A stretch of 64,000 nucleotides of DNA from Mesorhizobium sp. SOD10 (GTDB lineage: Bacteria; Pseudomonadota; Alphaproteobacteria; Rhizobiales; Rhizobiaceae), in NCBI GenBank assembly GCA_000824805.1, contig CCNA01000012.1:186001-250000 (forward strand). Reading direction: 5' to 3'. The position numbers were made by a program, and so were the translations under genes. Positions within the stretch are counted from its first letter, which is position 1; every line of letters starts with the position of its first letter. This document shows, piece by piece, positions 54,988-64,000 of the stretch. A model generated the notes under the pieces. The model did not search any database. It had not been told where the DNA came from and saw only the letters and a list, made by a program, of their open reading frames with translations.

Positions 54988-55016
54988 GCAAAAAGACCGG
55001 CCAGAGGCCGGTCTTT
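54988..55016 (-). terminator. Terminator after rpmF
   Basis: Stem AAAGACCGGCC / GGCCGGTCTTT with TCT loop; the minus strand continues TTTTTG. Confidence 0.92.
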
Positions 55017-55043
55017 CGAAAGTCGGAAACCCTTGGAAGCCTC

Positions 55044-55226
55044 TCAGCTTTCCTTCGGCTCCAGCACCTGGCGGCCGCGATACATGCCGGTCTTCAGGTC
55101 GATGTGGTGCGGGCGGCGCATTTCGCCGGAATTCTTGTCCTCGACATAGGTCGGGGCCTTGAGGGCGTCGGCCGAGCGGCGCATGCCGCGCTTCGACGGA
55201 GAGGTTTTTCTTTTTGGAACGGCCAT
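55044..55226 (-). CDS. rpmF: 50S ribosomal protein L32
   Basis: 60 residues, [22 protein letters not shown] at the start as in all L32 proteins, but no zinc-binding Cys, as is usual in Alphaproteobacteria. Followed by a terminator. Located next to mtgA, the conserved rhizobial order. Confidence 0.97.
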   Translation of the reverse strand: MAVPKRKTSPSKRGMRRSADALKAPTYVEDKNSGEMRRPHHIDLKTGMYRGRQVLEPKES

Positions 55227-55380
55227 GGATATGCTCCACTACATGGTCAAAATGCCCCGGCAACCCTCGCGAAAGGGCCGCATCGAGGCCATAATCTGAG
55301 AAAGTCGGGTGCCTATACACGCCTTGCGCCCTTTTGGCCAGCGCTGGCCGCGAATTTTTTTGAGCCGGCGCCGCTTCGTC

Positions 55381-56088
55381 CTAATCCAGGCAACCGACAT
55401 ACGCGCCTGAGCGACTGGCCCGCCGCTCGATCAGCGAGGCCAGTCGCCGCAATCCCGGCCCGGGCTTCGCGGGATTGCGCGCGATGGGATTGGGCAGGCT
55501 GACGGCAAGCAACGCCGCCTGCCTCCGCGACAATTGCTTGGCCGAGACGCCGAAATGATGCCGGGCGGCGGCCTCGATGCCGTAAATGCCCGGCCCCCAT
55601 TCGGCGATGTTGAGGTAGATCTCCATGATCCGCCGCTTCGACATCACCGCGTCGAAATAGATGGCTAAAGGCAGCTCGACCACCTTTCGCACGCTGCCCA
55701 ATGGCCGCGACCACAGAAAAAGGTTCTTCACTGTCTGCATGGTGATGGTGGAGGCGCCACGCGTCGCCTCGCCGGCCAGCGCATCGTCGACCACGCCGCG
55801 CAATTCGCCGAGGTCGACGCCGCGATGGAAGCAGAACTGCCCGTCCTCCGACATGATCACCGAATGCGCCAGCACCGGCGCTACGTCGTCGATCGACACC
55901 CAGCGCCGGTCGTAGCCGGAAAAGGTCACGAGGTCCTTCAGCATCAGCGTCGAGACCGGATGCACGAAGGACGGCAGGTAAAGGAAGGTGAGCACGACCG
56001 GTATGGCCGCCAAAACGATGGCGACGATCAGGCAGCGCCGGCCGAGGCGCCTCAGCCCGGCGCGGTTCAGGCGCCGCGGCCGCGCCAT
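55381..56088 (-). CDS. mtgA: Monofunctional peptidoglycan glycosyltransferase MtgA
   Basis: 235 residues from MARPRRLN at 56088, preceded by AAGGGC; an ATG 99 bp upstream would run into the ispA start and is unlikely. One N-terminal transmembrane helix (about 15-40). The GT51 domain has catalytic Glu in [14 protein letters not shown], plus [16 protein letters not shown] and [21 protein letters not shown]. It polymerises lipid II at the periplasmic face. Confidence 0.94.
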   Translation of the reverse strand: MARPRRLNRAGLRRLGRRCLIVAIVLAAIPVVLTFLYLPSFVHPVSTLMLKDLVTFSGYDRRWVSIDDVAPVLAHSVIMSEDGQFCFHRGVDLGELRGVVDDALAGEATRGASTITMQTVKNLFLWSRPLGSVRKVVELPLAIYFDAVMSKRRIMEIYLNIAEWGPGIYGIEAAARHHFGVSAKQLSRRQAALLAVSLPNPIARNPAKPGPGLRRLASLIERRASRSGAYVGCLD

Positions 56089-56216
56089 GTCCAGCCCTTC
56101 GCTTCCATGTTCGACGATCGGTTCCGTCAAGCCGTCCCACCCGTGCCTCGCCCCTATCGGCATAAAGGCGCGCGCCTGCTTGCGCAATGTCTGAGTGTCG
56201 GCTACCGGTCCCGGCC

Positions 56217-57134
56217 ATGAGCAAAGACGACCAGATCGCCTTCGAAACCGCGCTTTTCATGCGCGCCGCCGCCGTCGAGACCGAGCTGCGCCGGATGCTC
56301 GACGCGCGTCCGCTCGCCGGCGAGATCGCGCGGCCGGAGCGCCTGATGGCGGCGATGCGCCACGGCGTGCTCAATGGCGGCAAGCGGCTGCGCCCTTTTC
56401 TGGTCCTGGAAAGCGCAGCTCTTTTCTCCGCCGATGGCGAGGCGGCGCTCCGTGTCGCCGCCGCGCTCGAATGCGTGCATTGCTACTCGCTGATCCATGA
56501 TGACCTGCCTTCCATGGACGACGATGATCTGCGCCGCGGCCAGCCGACGGTGCACAAGGCCTTCGACGAGGCGACCGCGATCCTCGCCGGCGATGCGCTT
56601 TTGACTTTGGCCTTCGACATCATCGCCGACGAAGCGACCGCGCTGTCGGCCGAACGCCGCGCCACCCTCGTTCTCGCACTTGCCCGCGCGGCCGGCGCCG
56701 GCGGCATGGTCGGCGGCCAGACGCTCGACCTCGAAGCCGAGCGCAAACGGCCGGACGAGGCCGGCATCATCACCCTGCAGGCGATGAAGACCGGCGCGCT
56801 GATCCGCTTCGCCTGCGAGGCCGGCGCGATCCTTGCCGGCGCGGCGCCCGCCGACCGCGAGAGGCTGGCGGAGTTCGGCTCGGCGATCGGCCTTGCCTTC
56901 CAGCTCGCCGACGACCTCCTTGACCTCACCGCCGACGCCAAGCAGATGGGCAAGGCGACCAACAAGGACGTCGCCGCCGGCAAGGCGACGCTTGCCGCGC
57001 TCAACGGTCCCGACTGGGCGCGCGAGCAGCTCCACGGCCTGATCGAGCAGGCGCATGCGCTGCTCGAACCCTATGGCGAAGCGGCCGAACTGCTCAAGCA
57101 AGCGGCGACCTTCGTGGCGACGCGCAGCAGCTAA
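56217..57134 (+). CDS. ispA: Farnesyl/geranyl diphosphate synthase (polyprenyl synthetase)
   Basis: 305 residues from [10 protein letters not shown] at 56217. First Asp-rich motif [11 protein letters not shown], second FQLADDLLD, and the NGGKRLRP start are intact. The FARM region fits a C15 chain length. Supplies farnesyl diphosphate for ubiquinone and undecaprenyl synthesis. Divergent from mtgA with about 128 bp between starts. Confidence 0.93.
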   Translation: MSKDDQIAFETALFMRAAAVETELRRMLDARPLAGEIARPERLMAAMRHGVLNGGKRLRPFLVLESAALFSADGEAALRVAAALECVHCYSLIHDDLPSMDDDDLRRGQPTVHKAFDEATAILAGDALLTLAFDIIADEATALSAERRATLVLALARAAGAGGMVGGQTLDLEAERKRPDEAGIITLQAMKTGALIRFACEAGAILAGAAPADRERLAEFGSAIGLAFQLADDLLDLTADAKQMGKATNKDVAAGKATLAALNGPDWAREQLHGLIEQAHALLEPYGEAAELLKQAATFVATRSS

Positions 57135-57437
57135 ACTGCGGCACGGGCGGGCGGCCGATGCCGACCCGGCACTAATCCTCTGCCCTCGGCGAGAATGCGC
57201 GATGCCGGCTTCCGGAAAGCGTAGCCACGAAGGATCTGCCGGCTCTGTGTAGAGGCCGACAAAGGCTCCGATTGTTCGCTCCATCCGAATACTGCTGTCG
57301 ATAGCCGGGTGATTATCCGAGATCCGCAGCAGTCTATATCCGCTCCAGGACAACGAACGGAGATCGGTCCGGCCGATGACGCCTCGCCGGCCGCCTTCGT
57401 CCGGAGCTGTGATATCCAACCCGAAAGGAACCTGGAA
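57135..57437. other. 303-bp region without a convincing gene
   Basis: Between ispA and the tautomerase gene I see no open frame with a ribosome site or family match, and no clear terminator or EcfG promoter. Confidence 0.5.
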
Positions 57438-57656
57438 ATGCCCTTCGCCAACTTCAAGATGCCTGAGGCCGCCCTCACAAAGGCGCAGAAGGAGGACCTC
57501 GTCCACAAGACCACGCAGATGTTCGTCGACTATTTCGGCGAAGGCGTGCGTCCCTACACCATGGTGCTGATCGAGGAAGTTCCCGACGGAGGCTACGGCC
57601 GCGCCGACGAGGTCTTCATTCTTCCCGACGCCTACCGGGCCAAGGATAATGCCTGA
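57438..57656 (+). CDS. 4-oxalocrotonate tautomerase-family protein
   Basis: 72 residues from MPFANFKMPEAAL, after AAAGGAA. The catalytic Pro2 is present. It is related to the tautomerase superfamily with Arg in RPYTMV; the substrate is unknown. Small and probably hexameric. The frame upstream to 57309 lacks tautomerase sequence. Confidence 0.85.
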   Translation: MPFANFKMPEAALTKAQKEDLVHKTTQMFVDYFGEGVRPYTMVLIEEVPDGGYGRADEVFILPDAYRAKDNA

Positions 57657-57732
57657 CTTGAACCGGGCGAGTCGCTTGCCGAGCAGCACGCCCAACTTTC
57701 CGTGTCGGGGCCGATACTCGCTTTGCCTCGGA

Positions 57733-58707
57733 TCAGCTCTGGTTCGGCAAGCTCCGGAGGAAGTCGATCATCGCGGCGTTGACCTCGTCCGGCCGCTCCT
57801 GCTGGGTCCAATGCCCGCATCCCGGCAGCATGAGTGTATCGCGGATTTGCGGGACGAAATTCCTGAGATTGGCCAGCAGTTGATCCATGCCGGGGAAGGC
57901 GACCACCAGGTCGCGGTCGCCTGCCATGTAGAGTGCGGGAACCCTGATCCGCCCGCCTGCAAAGGGGGCCATCAGTTCCCAGTTCCGGTCGATGTTGCGG
58001 TACCAGTTGAGACCCCCGGCAAAGCCGGTGCGCCGAAACTCGCCGGCGTAGAAATCGATGTCGCCTTCATTGAGCCAATGCGGCAGGCTCGCAGGCGCCT
58101 TGAGGGCTTGCAGAAGACCTCCGCCGTGCGGGACCATGGCCATTCCCGCGCCGCCGTCTGACGTATCTCCTGACACGGCGTAGAGCATGGTACGCACCGT
58201 GGCCCGCGGGTCTCGTTCCAGCTCTGCCTCGGCAACGCCGGGCTGTTGGAAATAAAGCTGGTAGAATTGGGAATCCGCCGTTCGCGGCATGAGGCTGGTC
58301 GGGCGCGCCTTGGCGCGCGGCCGGAACGGCACGCTGAGGCCGATGACGGCGCGGAAGCGGTCCGGTCGCAGCAGCGCCGCATGCCAGGCCACGGCCGCGC
58401 CCCAGTCGTGGCCGACGATGACGGAGATAGGGACTTCGAGGGCGTCGAGAAGACCCACCATGTCGCCTACCAAATGAAAGAGCGTGTACTGGTCGATCGC
58501 TTCCGGCCGATCGCTCTTGCCGTAGCCCCGCATGTCGGGGGCGACGGCGCGAAAACCCGCTGCCGCAAGCGCGCTCAACTGATGGCGCCAGGAATACCAG
58601 GATTCGGGAAAGCCATGGCACAAAAGCACAAGAGGACCGTCTCCGAGCTCCGCGATGTTGAGGCGGATGCCGTTGGTCTCGACTATTCGCTGTGCAGGTT
58701 CGCTCAC
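57733..58707 (-). CDS. Epoxide hydrolase-like alpha/beta hydrolase
   Basis: 324 residues from a GTG at 58707 (VSEPAQR), after GAGGTGG; an upstream ATG at 58845 adds a non-conserved leader. HGFPESWYSWRHQL oxyanion motif, nucleophile Asp in GHDWGAAVAWH, cap-domain Tyr residues and His in GCGHWTQQE are all present. Opens epoxides to diols. Converges on the tautomerase gene. Confidence 0.9.
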   Translation of the reverse strand: MSEPAQRIVETNGIRLNIAELGDGPLVLLCHGFPESWYSWRHQLSALAAAGFRAVAPDMRGYGKSDRPEAIDQYTLFHLVGDMVGLLDALEVPISVIVGHDWGAAVAWHAALLRPDRFRAVIGLSVPFRPRAKARPTSLMPRTADSQFYQLYFQQPGVAEAELERDPRATVRTMLYAVSGDTSDGGAGMAMVPHGGGLLQALKAPASLPHWLNEGDIDFYAGEFRRTGFAGGLNWYRNIDRNWELMAPFAGGRIRVPALYMAGDRDLVVAFPGMDQLLANLRNFVPQIRDTLMLPGCGHWTQQERPDEVNAAMIDFLRSLPNQS

Positions 58708-58959
58708 GGCCACCTCGCGTGCTGGTTTCCACCTCCGATACATGGCGGCTGGCCAGAGGCCGCAACGGCCGGCTGACCAATGGCGTGCCAAGTTTCGGAG
58801 GAGCGCATCTTTTTTGACTGTCTCAGGGACGGTCGCGGCAGTCAACGTCCGGTGTCGTCAGGGAGCGCCAGGACGTCCATACGCTCGAATGGGTCTGGTG
58901 ATGCGCATCCATTCGTGCAAGATCGCCGGCTGACAAATGCCGGAGGATGCCGGGAACCA

Positions 58960-59567
58960 ATGCTTAAGCTGCAAGCCTGGCTGGCCGACTATTGGGTCAT
59001 TGGTGCAGGGTTCATGGCAGCATCGCTTATGGCGGCCGCGCCGGTTGTATCGCTTCCTCTGCCGGTGTTCCTGATCTTCCTGCACAACCCGGTCTACATG
59101 GCCCATCAGGTCGAAGAGCACACCGGCGACCGGTTCCGCAAATTCGCGAACGAGCATGTCTTCGGCGGCCGCGACGCCCTTACCGTCGCCTCGGTTCTCG
59201 TCATCAACCTGCCGTTTGTCTGGGGCATCAACCTCTTGGCTCTTTATGCAGCATTCCTATGGGGACCCGCTTGGGGCCTGGTTGCCCCGCCCCCTATGTC
59301 ATGGTCGTGAACGCGCTCGCGCATCTCGTCACATCGGCGCGGCTCGGCAAATACAATCCCGGCCTCGTTACCAGCGTGTTTTTGTTTTTGCCGCTGGGCG
59401 TCGCAACGATCTGGATCATCGGCTGGACGGAAGGTCTTGCCCCGCAATTGGTCGGTGCAGTGCTCGCGATCCTGCTTCACCTGGCGATCATTGCGGTGGT
59501 GGCCGCCCGATACCGCTCTCTTGTCGCCGCCTCGGCTCCGGCGACCTGCCCGACCGATCAGCCTTGA
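58960..59567 (+). pseudogene. HXXEE-domain membrane protein, frameshifted
   Basis: The first frame (58960-59310) gives MLKLQAWLADYW...NPVYMAHQVEEHTGDRF...FGGRDALT, with the HxxEE motif, then is cut off. The continuation YVMVVNALAHLVTSARLGKYNPGLVTSVFLFLPLGV lies in another frame to 59567. The break falls at a run of five C (59290-59294); one C more, or two fewer, joins them. Either a real inactivation or a sequencing error. About four transmembrane helices; its end overlaps the kinase gene by 10 bp. Confidence 0.75.
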
Positions 59568-61561
59568 TCCCCGGCAAAACGTCCCTTTGCCCTCAATGGC
59601 ACCACATTCGCGCTGGCCGGCTGTGTTGGCTCCGCGCCCGGTGCGGCGGCCGCCATATCGGCCCGCGGCAAATAGATCGTCACGGTCGTGCCCTTGCCAA
59701 CTTCGCTGTCGATCGTGACCGCGCCGCCGGACTGCTGCGCGAAACCGTAGACCTGTGCGAGGCCCAGGCCTGTGCCCTTCTCGGGCCCTTTGGTCGTGAA
59801 GAACGGTTCGAAAACCTGCGGAAGCAGGTCTGGCGCGATTCCGATGCCTGTGTCGGTCACCCGTAATGCGACAAATTCGCCTTGCAGGCCGGCTGCGTTG
59901 TCGCCGCCGGAGAGCAGCATGTTCTCCGCCGTGATCGTTACCAGGCCACCGTCAGGCATGGCGTCCCGCGCATTGAAGGCAATGTTGACGAGACCAAGCT
60001 CCAGTTCGCCAGGGTCGACCTTCACTGGCCAGGTTTCGGGTCCGACAGCGGCAACCAGCTTCACCGACTTGCGCATGGAGCCCGCTATCATTCCACGAAC
60101 GGCTTCCACCCGCTCTGCCAGCGATACGACCTCGGCGCGCGCAGCATGCTTGCGCGAGAAGGCCAGCAGCTGGCGCGTCAATCCGGCGCCGCGCTGGAGC
60201 GCAAGCTCCACGGATTCGGTCGCCCGCTTCATTTCGGGATCGACGCCAGCGTTCTTCACCTTGCGGACGTAGCTGTCGACTACCGTGAGCAGGTTGTTGA
60301 AATCATGCACGATGCTGCCGGTCAATTGACCGAGCGCATCCATTTTCTGGGCATGAGCGCGTTGCGCTTGCGCCTGCCGGAGTGCGACCTCCGCATCGCG
60401 CCGACCAGTGATGTCGCGCGTGATCTTGGCGAAACCGATCAGCTCTCCTCGCTCGTCGCGGATCGGATCGATCACGACATTCGCCCAGAACAGCGTCCCG
60501 TCCTTGCGGACGCGATGGCCCTCGGTTTCGAAGCGTCCGTCGCGCGTTGCCGTATAGAGCGCGCGGCCAGGTAAACCGGCGGCGCGATCATGCTCCGTGT
60601 AAAAACGGGAGAAGTGCTGACCGATGATTTCTTCGGCCGTATAACCCTTGATGCGCTCCGCACCGGCGTTCCAGCTGGTCACCAGCCCGTTGGGATCCAG
60701 CATGAAAAGCGCGTAATCGGTCACGCCGCTCACCAGGAGGCGGAACTGGCGCTCGCTTTGACGCAAAGCTTCGTGCGCCGCACGGCGTTCGGTGATGTCG
60801 CGCGTAACCTTGGCGAATCCTTCGAGCTGGCCTGCGTCGTTATGAATCGGGGTAACGACAACCGACGCCCAGAAATGGCTGCCATCCTTGCGTACGCGCC
60901 AGCCCTCGCCTTCATACCGCCCGTTCTGCATGGCTGCTTCGAGGACGCGGAGCGGCGTGCCTTTTGCGCGTTCTTCACGGGTATAGAATTTGGAGAAATG
61001 CTGCCCCACGATTTCCTCGGCGGTGTAGCCTTTCAGCCGCTCAGCGCCAACGTTCCAATTGGTGATCGTGCCGCTTGGATCAAGCATGTAGATGGCATAG
61101 TCGGTCACGCCGTCGACTAGGATGCGGAAGCGCCGCTCGCTCTGCAGCAGCGACTGATGCGCGGCCACCCGCTCGGTGATGTCTCGCGTGATCTTTGCGT
61201 AGCCCAGGAGAACGGCGTTCCGGTCCACGACCCGTTGAACAACGCTACTCGACCAGAATCTGGTCCCGTCCTTGCGCACCCGCCAGCCCTCGGCCTCGTA
61301 CCTTCCCTCCTCCTTTGCCGCGGCAAGCATCTTGTCAGGAACGGCGTTCGCCTGATCTTCGGCCGTGAAGAACCGGGAAAAATGCTGCCCCAGGATCTCC
61401 GGGGCCGCATAGCCCTTTATTTTCTCGGCGCCGGCATTCCAGCTGGTGATGAAGCCCTCCGCATCAAGCGTATAGATCGCATAATCGGCAACAGCGTCGA
61501 TGAAGAATTCGAGGCGATGGCTGTCGGAAAGATGTTGCGCGTCGGTTGTGGTCAGTGGCAT
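59558..61561 (-). CDS. Sensor histidine kinase with three tandem PAS domains
   Basis: 667 residues, cytoplasmic. Three PAS domains of about 126 residues each (about 15-135, 140-260, 265-390) are near copies: VADYAIYTLDAEGFITSWNAGAEKIKGY, VTDYAIYMLDPSGTITNWNVGAERLKGY and VTDYALFMLDPNGLVTSWNAGAERIKGY. Then HisKA with His in GSIVHDFNNLLTVV and an ATPase (NIAFNARDAMPDGG; GTGLGLAQVYGF). No receiver domain. PAS repetition suggests recent internal duplication. The partner regulator is not next to it. Confidence 0.92.
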   Translation of the reverse strand: MPLTTTDAQHLSDSHRLEFFIDAVADYAIYTLDAEGFITSWNAGAEKIKGYAAPEILGQHFSRFFTAEDQANAVPDKMLAAAKEEGRYEAEGWRVRKDGTRFWSSSVVQRVVDRNAVLLGYAKITRDITERVAAHQSLLQSERRFRILVDGVTDYAIYMLDPSGTITNWNVGAERLKGYTAEEIVGQHFSKFYTREERAKGTPLRVLEAAMQNGRYEGEGWRVRKDGSHFWASVVVTPIHNDAGQLEGFAKVTRDITERRAAHEALRQSERQFRLLVSGVTDYALFMLDPNGLVTSWNAGAERIKGYTAEEIIGQHFSRFYTEHDRAAGLPGRALYTATRDGRFETEGHRVRKDGTLFWANVVIDPIRDERGELIGFAKITRDITGRRDAEVALRQAQAQRAHAQKMDALGQLTGSIVHDFNNLLTVVDSYVRKVKNAGVDPEMKRATESVELALQRGAGLTRQLLAFSRKHAARAEVVSLAERVEAVRGMIAGSMRKSVKLVAAVGPETWPVKVDPGELELGLVNIAFNARDAMPDGGLVTITAENMLLSGGDNAAGLQGEFVALRVTDTGIGIAPDLLPQVFEPFFTTKGPEKGTGLGLAQVYGFAQQSGGAVTIDSEVGKGTTVTIYLPRADMAAAAPGAEPTQPASANVVPLRAKGRFAGDQG

Positions 61562-61657
61562 TGTCCAACCCGCGTTCTACGCTCGTATAAAGCAGTTCGT
61601 CCGGTGACGCGTCAGCACCATAGGCGCGCCTATCCGGCATAGCAACAGGCTTGGACA

Positions 61658-61981
61658 ATGGCGACACATTCATCCGCTCTCGCATCCAACCTGAGAAACC
61701 CGGGTTATTTGTACAGCTTTGCTCCGGAAAACGAGCCTGGAGACGAAGACGAGAATCCCGTCCCCCATGAACTCGGATCTGCCGAGCATGACGAACTCCC
61801 GTATAGGGTCGAGTTGTGGAACGCCGCCAAGAACGGGGTCGAACAAGTTCTTGCTGTCACGGCCAATGCCAGCATCGGCTACGCCGCTTACTACGCAGCG
61901 ACGCGTGAGCATCCGGACCGCTACGTCACTTTACGACACAAGAACAATTTCGTTTCGAGATGGAACGGTCCGACGAATTAG
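61658..61981 (+). CDS. Small hypothetical protein, member of a tandem paralogous pair
   Basis: 107 residues. The C-terminal half LPYRVELWNAAKNGVEQVLAVTANASIGYAAYYAATREHPDRYVTLRHKN is clearly related to the next gene (LPYRVELWHAESHEIIERVLARAVTAQLARAIFQAARDEHPQRRITLRKGN). No signal or membrane segment. Function unknown. Divergent from the triple-PAS kinase. Confidence 0.75.
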   Translation: MATHSSALASNLRNPGYLYSFAPENEPGDEDENPVPHELGSAEHDELPYRVELWNAAKNGVEQVLAVTANASIGYAAYYAATREHPDRYVTLRHKNNFVSRWNGPTN

Positions 61982-61995
61982 GCAGAGGCCTGTCT

Positions 61996-62214
61996 ATGAC
62001 ACGGAGCGCCAACTCTTCCCGTTCGGCAGAAGCGCTGCCCTATCGTGTCGAACTCTGGCACGCCGAAAGCCACGAGATCATCGAACGGGTTCTTGCACGC
62101 GCCGTTACAGCCCAGCTTGCCCGCGCCATTTTTCAAGCTGCCAGAGACGAGCATCCTCAACGGCGGATTACACTGCGCAAGGGAAACCGGATCCTCTCCG
62201 ATACGCTGGATTGA
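61996..62214 (+). CDS. Small hypothetical protein, second member of the paralogous pair
   Basis: 72 residues from the ATG at 61996 (MTRSANSS), preceded by GCAGAGG. Homologous to the gene 14 bp upstream over about 55 residues; the N-terminal acidic stretch is lost. Both are probably in one operon. Confidence 0.75.
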   Translation: MTRSANSSRSAEALPYRVELWHAESHEIIERVLARAVTAQLARAIFQAARDEHPQRRITLRKGNRILSDTLD

Positions 62215-62403
62215 CGATCCGCCGTCCGGCTGCAAAGCACTGCCCGGATTCGCAATGCGCCTGACCTAGCCTGTCGCGGAAGCGATCGTCGCCTTTGTAT
62301 CGAGAGCTGCAAGGGTCCGCCGCCCTGCCACACCAACGAAATCTTAATGTAAATCAAGCGTAATCCCGGCCATTAAAATTGTGCGTATGTGTTGGGGTTG
62401 CGC

Positions 62404-64000
62404 ATGCCGGAATATTCTTCCTTTCTCCGGTCGATCCGGATCCGCTACATTTCGGGACTGCTTGTCTTCGCGCTGGCCTCGGCCGCCATCATGTTCGCGC
62501 TCAACCGTGTGAATTCGTACCGTCACGAGGTCGATGCCCTCAGCGGCAATTTCGTCATCTTCGCCCGCGACCTGCGCAACGCCACCAATTTCGCCGAGAC
62601 GACCGGCACCGCCTGGCGCAGCGAGACGCGCGATGCGTTGACCGCCGCCGCGCGCGGCCATTCCGAACGCCTGATGGCCGAGATCGGCATCCTGAACGCC
62701 CAGCTTGCCGCGATCAGGCCGCGCCTGTCGAAGGGCACCCTGAACGCGCTCGATACGTCTTCGGTCAACGGCGACCTGTTCTGGTCGGCGCGCGACATGG
62801 TGCGCAACTTCAACCTGATGGCGGTCGCCCAGAAAGTCGACGAGTGGAGCTACCGCGAAATCCGCAACCAGAACGACCTTTTCGCCCAGCCTATGCTGGT
62901 GAAGGTACGCACCGCGCTGGACGAGGAGCGTCGCCTCGCCGATGCCTCCAGCGACCGGCTGCTCCTGTGGGCGAGCGGACTTTTGTTCGCCGTGCTCGCC
63001 ATCGCGGCGGTTCTGATTTTCCGGCCGATGGAGAACGCTATCCGCCGCGCCTTCGCCGAGACCGCCGCGTCCTTGTTCAAGGCTGAGGCCGCCGACCGCG
63101 CCAAGTCGGAATTCCTCGCCAATATGAGCCATGAGATCCGCACGCCGATGAACGGCGTGCTCGGCATGGCCGAGCTGCTTGCCAAGACGGATCTGACGCC
63201 GCGCCAGAAGACCTTTACCGACGTCATCGTCAAATCCGGCAACGCGCTACTCACCATCATCAACGACATCCTCGATTTCTCGAAGATCAATGCCGGCCAG
63301 CTGACGCTCGATCTCGCTCCCTTCCGCCTCGCCGAAGCGGTCGAGGACGTGGCGACGCTGGTATCGGCGCGCGTCGCCGAAAAGAACCTCGAGCTCATCG
63401 TGCGCGTCGACCCGCGCCTGCCCGCCTTCGTCGTCGGCGATGCCGGGCGCTTCCGCCAGATCGTCACCAACCTGCTCGGCAACGCCGTGAAATTCACCGA
63501 AAAGGGTCATGTCCTGGTCGATGTCGGCGGCGATGTCGTCGACGGCGTGGTCCAGCTCAAGGTCCGCGTCGAGGACACCGGCATCGGCATCCCGGCCGAA
63601 AAACTGCAAAGCGTGTTCGAGAAATTCGCCCAGGTCGACGGCTCCTCGACCCGCCGCCACGAAGGCACCGGGCTTGGCCTCGCCATATCCGCCCGTCTCG
63701 TCGACCTGATGGGCGGCAAGATCGGCGTCGAAAGCGAGATCGGCCGCGGCTCCGTGTTCTGGTTCGCCGTGCCGCTGCCGGCGCACAGCCAGCAGTCGCG
63801 CGACGAGCTCGTGCCGGTCGACGTCACCGGCGCCCGGGTGCTGGTCATCGACGACAACCCGGTCAACCGCGAGATCCTGCTGGAGCAGCTCAGAAGCTGG
63901 AGCTTCGACTGCGCGGCGGCCGAAAGCGGCGCCGTCGGCCTCGCCTTCCTCGACCGCGCCTGCCAGCTCGGCGCCTCGGTCGACTGCATCATCCTCGACT
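62404..64000 (+). CDS. Hybrid sensor histidine kinase, 5' part (cut by window end)
   Basis: 532 complete codons from [10 protein letters not shown] at 62404; the frame is open at the right edge. Two transmembrane helices (about 15-35 and 190-210) bracket a periplasmic helical sensor. HisKA ([11 protein letters not shown]), ATPase ([18 protein letters not shown]) and the start of a receiver ([15 protein letters not shown]) follow. The core is very like that of the kinase at 23387 (matching blocks such as FTD(I/V)[21 protein letters not shown]). A second receiver may follow beyond the window. Confidence 0.92.
   Translation, partial: MPEYSSFLRSIRIRYISGLLVFALASAAIMFALNRVNSYRHEVDALSGNFVIFARDLRNATNFAETTGTAWRSETRDALTAAARGHSERLMAEIGILNAQLAAIRPRLSKGTLNALDTSSVNGDLFWSARDMVRNFNLMAVAQKVDEWSYREIRNQNDLFAQPMLVKVRTALDEERRLADASSDRLLLWASGLLFAVLAIAAVLIFRPMENAIRRAFAETAASLFKAEAADRAKSEFLANMSHEIRTPMNGVLGMAELLAKTDLTPRQKTFTDVIVKSGNALLTIINDILDFSKINAGQLTLDLAPFRLAEAVEDVATLVSARVAEKNLELIVRVDPRLPAFVVGDAGRFRQIVTNLLGNAVKFTEKGHVLVDVGGDVVDGVVQLKVRVEDTGIGIPAEKLQSVFEKFAQVDGSSTRRHEGTGLGLAISARLVDLMGGKIGVESEIGRGSVFWFAVPLPAHSQQSRDELVPVDVTGARVLVIDDNPVNREILLEQLRSWSFDCAAAESGAVGLAFLDRACQLGASVDCIILD

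Noticed and set aside
62344..63786. Minus-strand open frames at the right end
   Set aside because: They are antisense to the hybrid kinase starting at 62404, whose HisKA and ATPase motifs are clear.

Overview
The window looks like chromosomal DNA of an alphaproteobacterium of the Rhizobiales, most likely Mesorhizobium or a close relative. This is inferred from gene content, not from a search: high G+C, a PhyR/NepR/EcfG general stress response, DUF2865, DUF4164, DUF1192 and TrcR (DUF1013) families, HWE histidine kinases and rhizobial-type intergenic palindromes. Both ends are cut: the left edge lies inside a sulfatase-family gene and the right edge inside a hybrid histidine kinase.

Layout. 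1-945: sulfatase 3' end and a heptamer repeat array. 943-10.6 kb: a general stress response island. The core is nepR-ecfG divergent from phyR, surrounded by a PRC-barrel protein, a lipid kinase, small membrane proteins (holin-like, ElaB/DUF883, DUF1328), a Crp/Fnr regulator, a single-domain response regulator and an HWE kinase. I find ten matches to the EcfG promoter (GGAAC, 16-17 nt, CGTT) in front of these genes. 10.7-17.5 kb: a CHASE-HWE kinase, then a xylose-type sugar ABC operon with a divergent ROK repressor. 17.7-22.9 kb: pstSCAB-phoU-phoB with a three-repeat PHO box. 23.4-34.4 kb: a four-PAS hybrid kinase, small secreted proteins, a GST with a histone H1-like tail, VOC proteins, tRNA-Glu, rluD and rpoH. 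34.5-44.8 kb: peroxiredoxin, zapA, and a central carbon block (tkt, gap, pgk, class I aldolase) containing a K+/H+ antiporter gene. 44.8-57.1 kb: a locus with matching operator-like palindromes and a WYL regulator, trcR, quinone oxidoreductase, an MFS transporter, two small HTH-regulated modules, rpmF, mtgA and ispA. 57.4-64 kb: tautomerase, epoxide hydrolase, a frameshifted HXXEE gene, a triple-PAS kinase, a tandem pair of related small proteins and the start of a second hybrid kinase.

How the genes work together. In the stress island, phosphorylated PhyR is expected to sequester NepR and free EcfG. EcfG would then transcribe its own locus, phyR, the neighbouring HWE kinase and a set of envelope and lipid genes. 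The Pst block imports phosphate and feeds back through PhoU to PhoB; no phoR is present. The xyl-type genes form an importer with a local repressor.

Repeats. There are five copies of a REP-like palindrome, two copies of a longer inverted-repeat element placed at the stop codons of minus-strand genes, a heptamer array, and a 24-bp coding repeat. Two pseudogene-like loci carry apparent frameshifts. Families were assigned by reading translations and motifs; no database search was possible.
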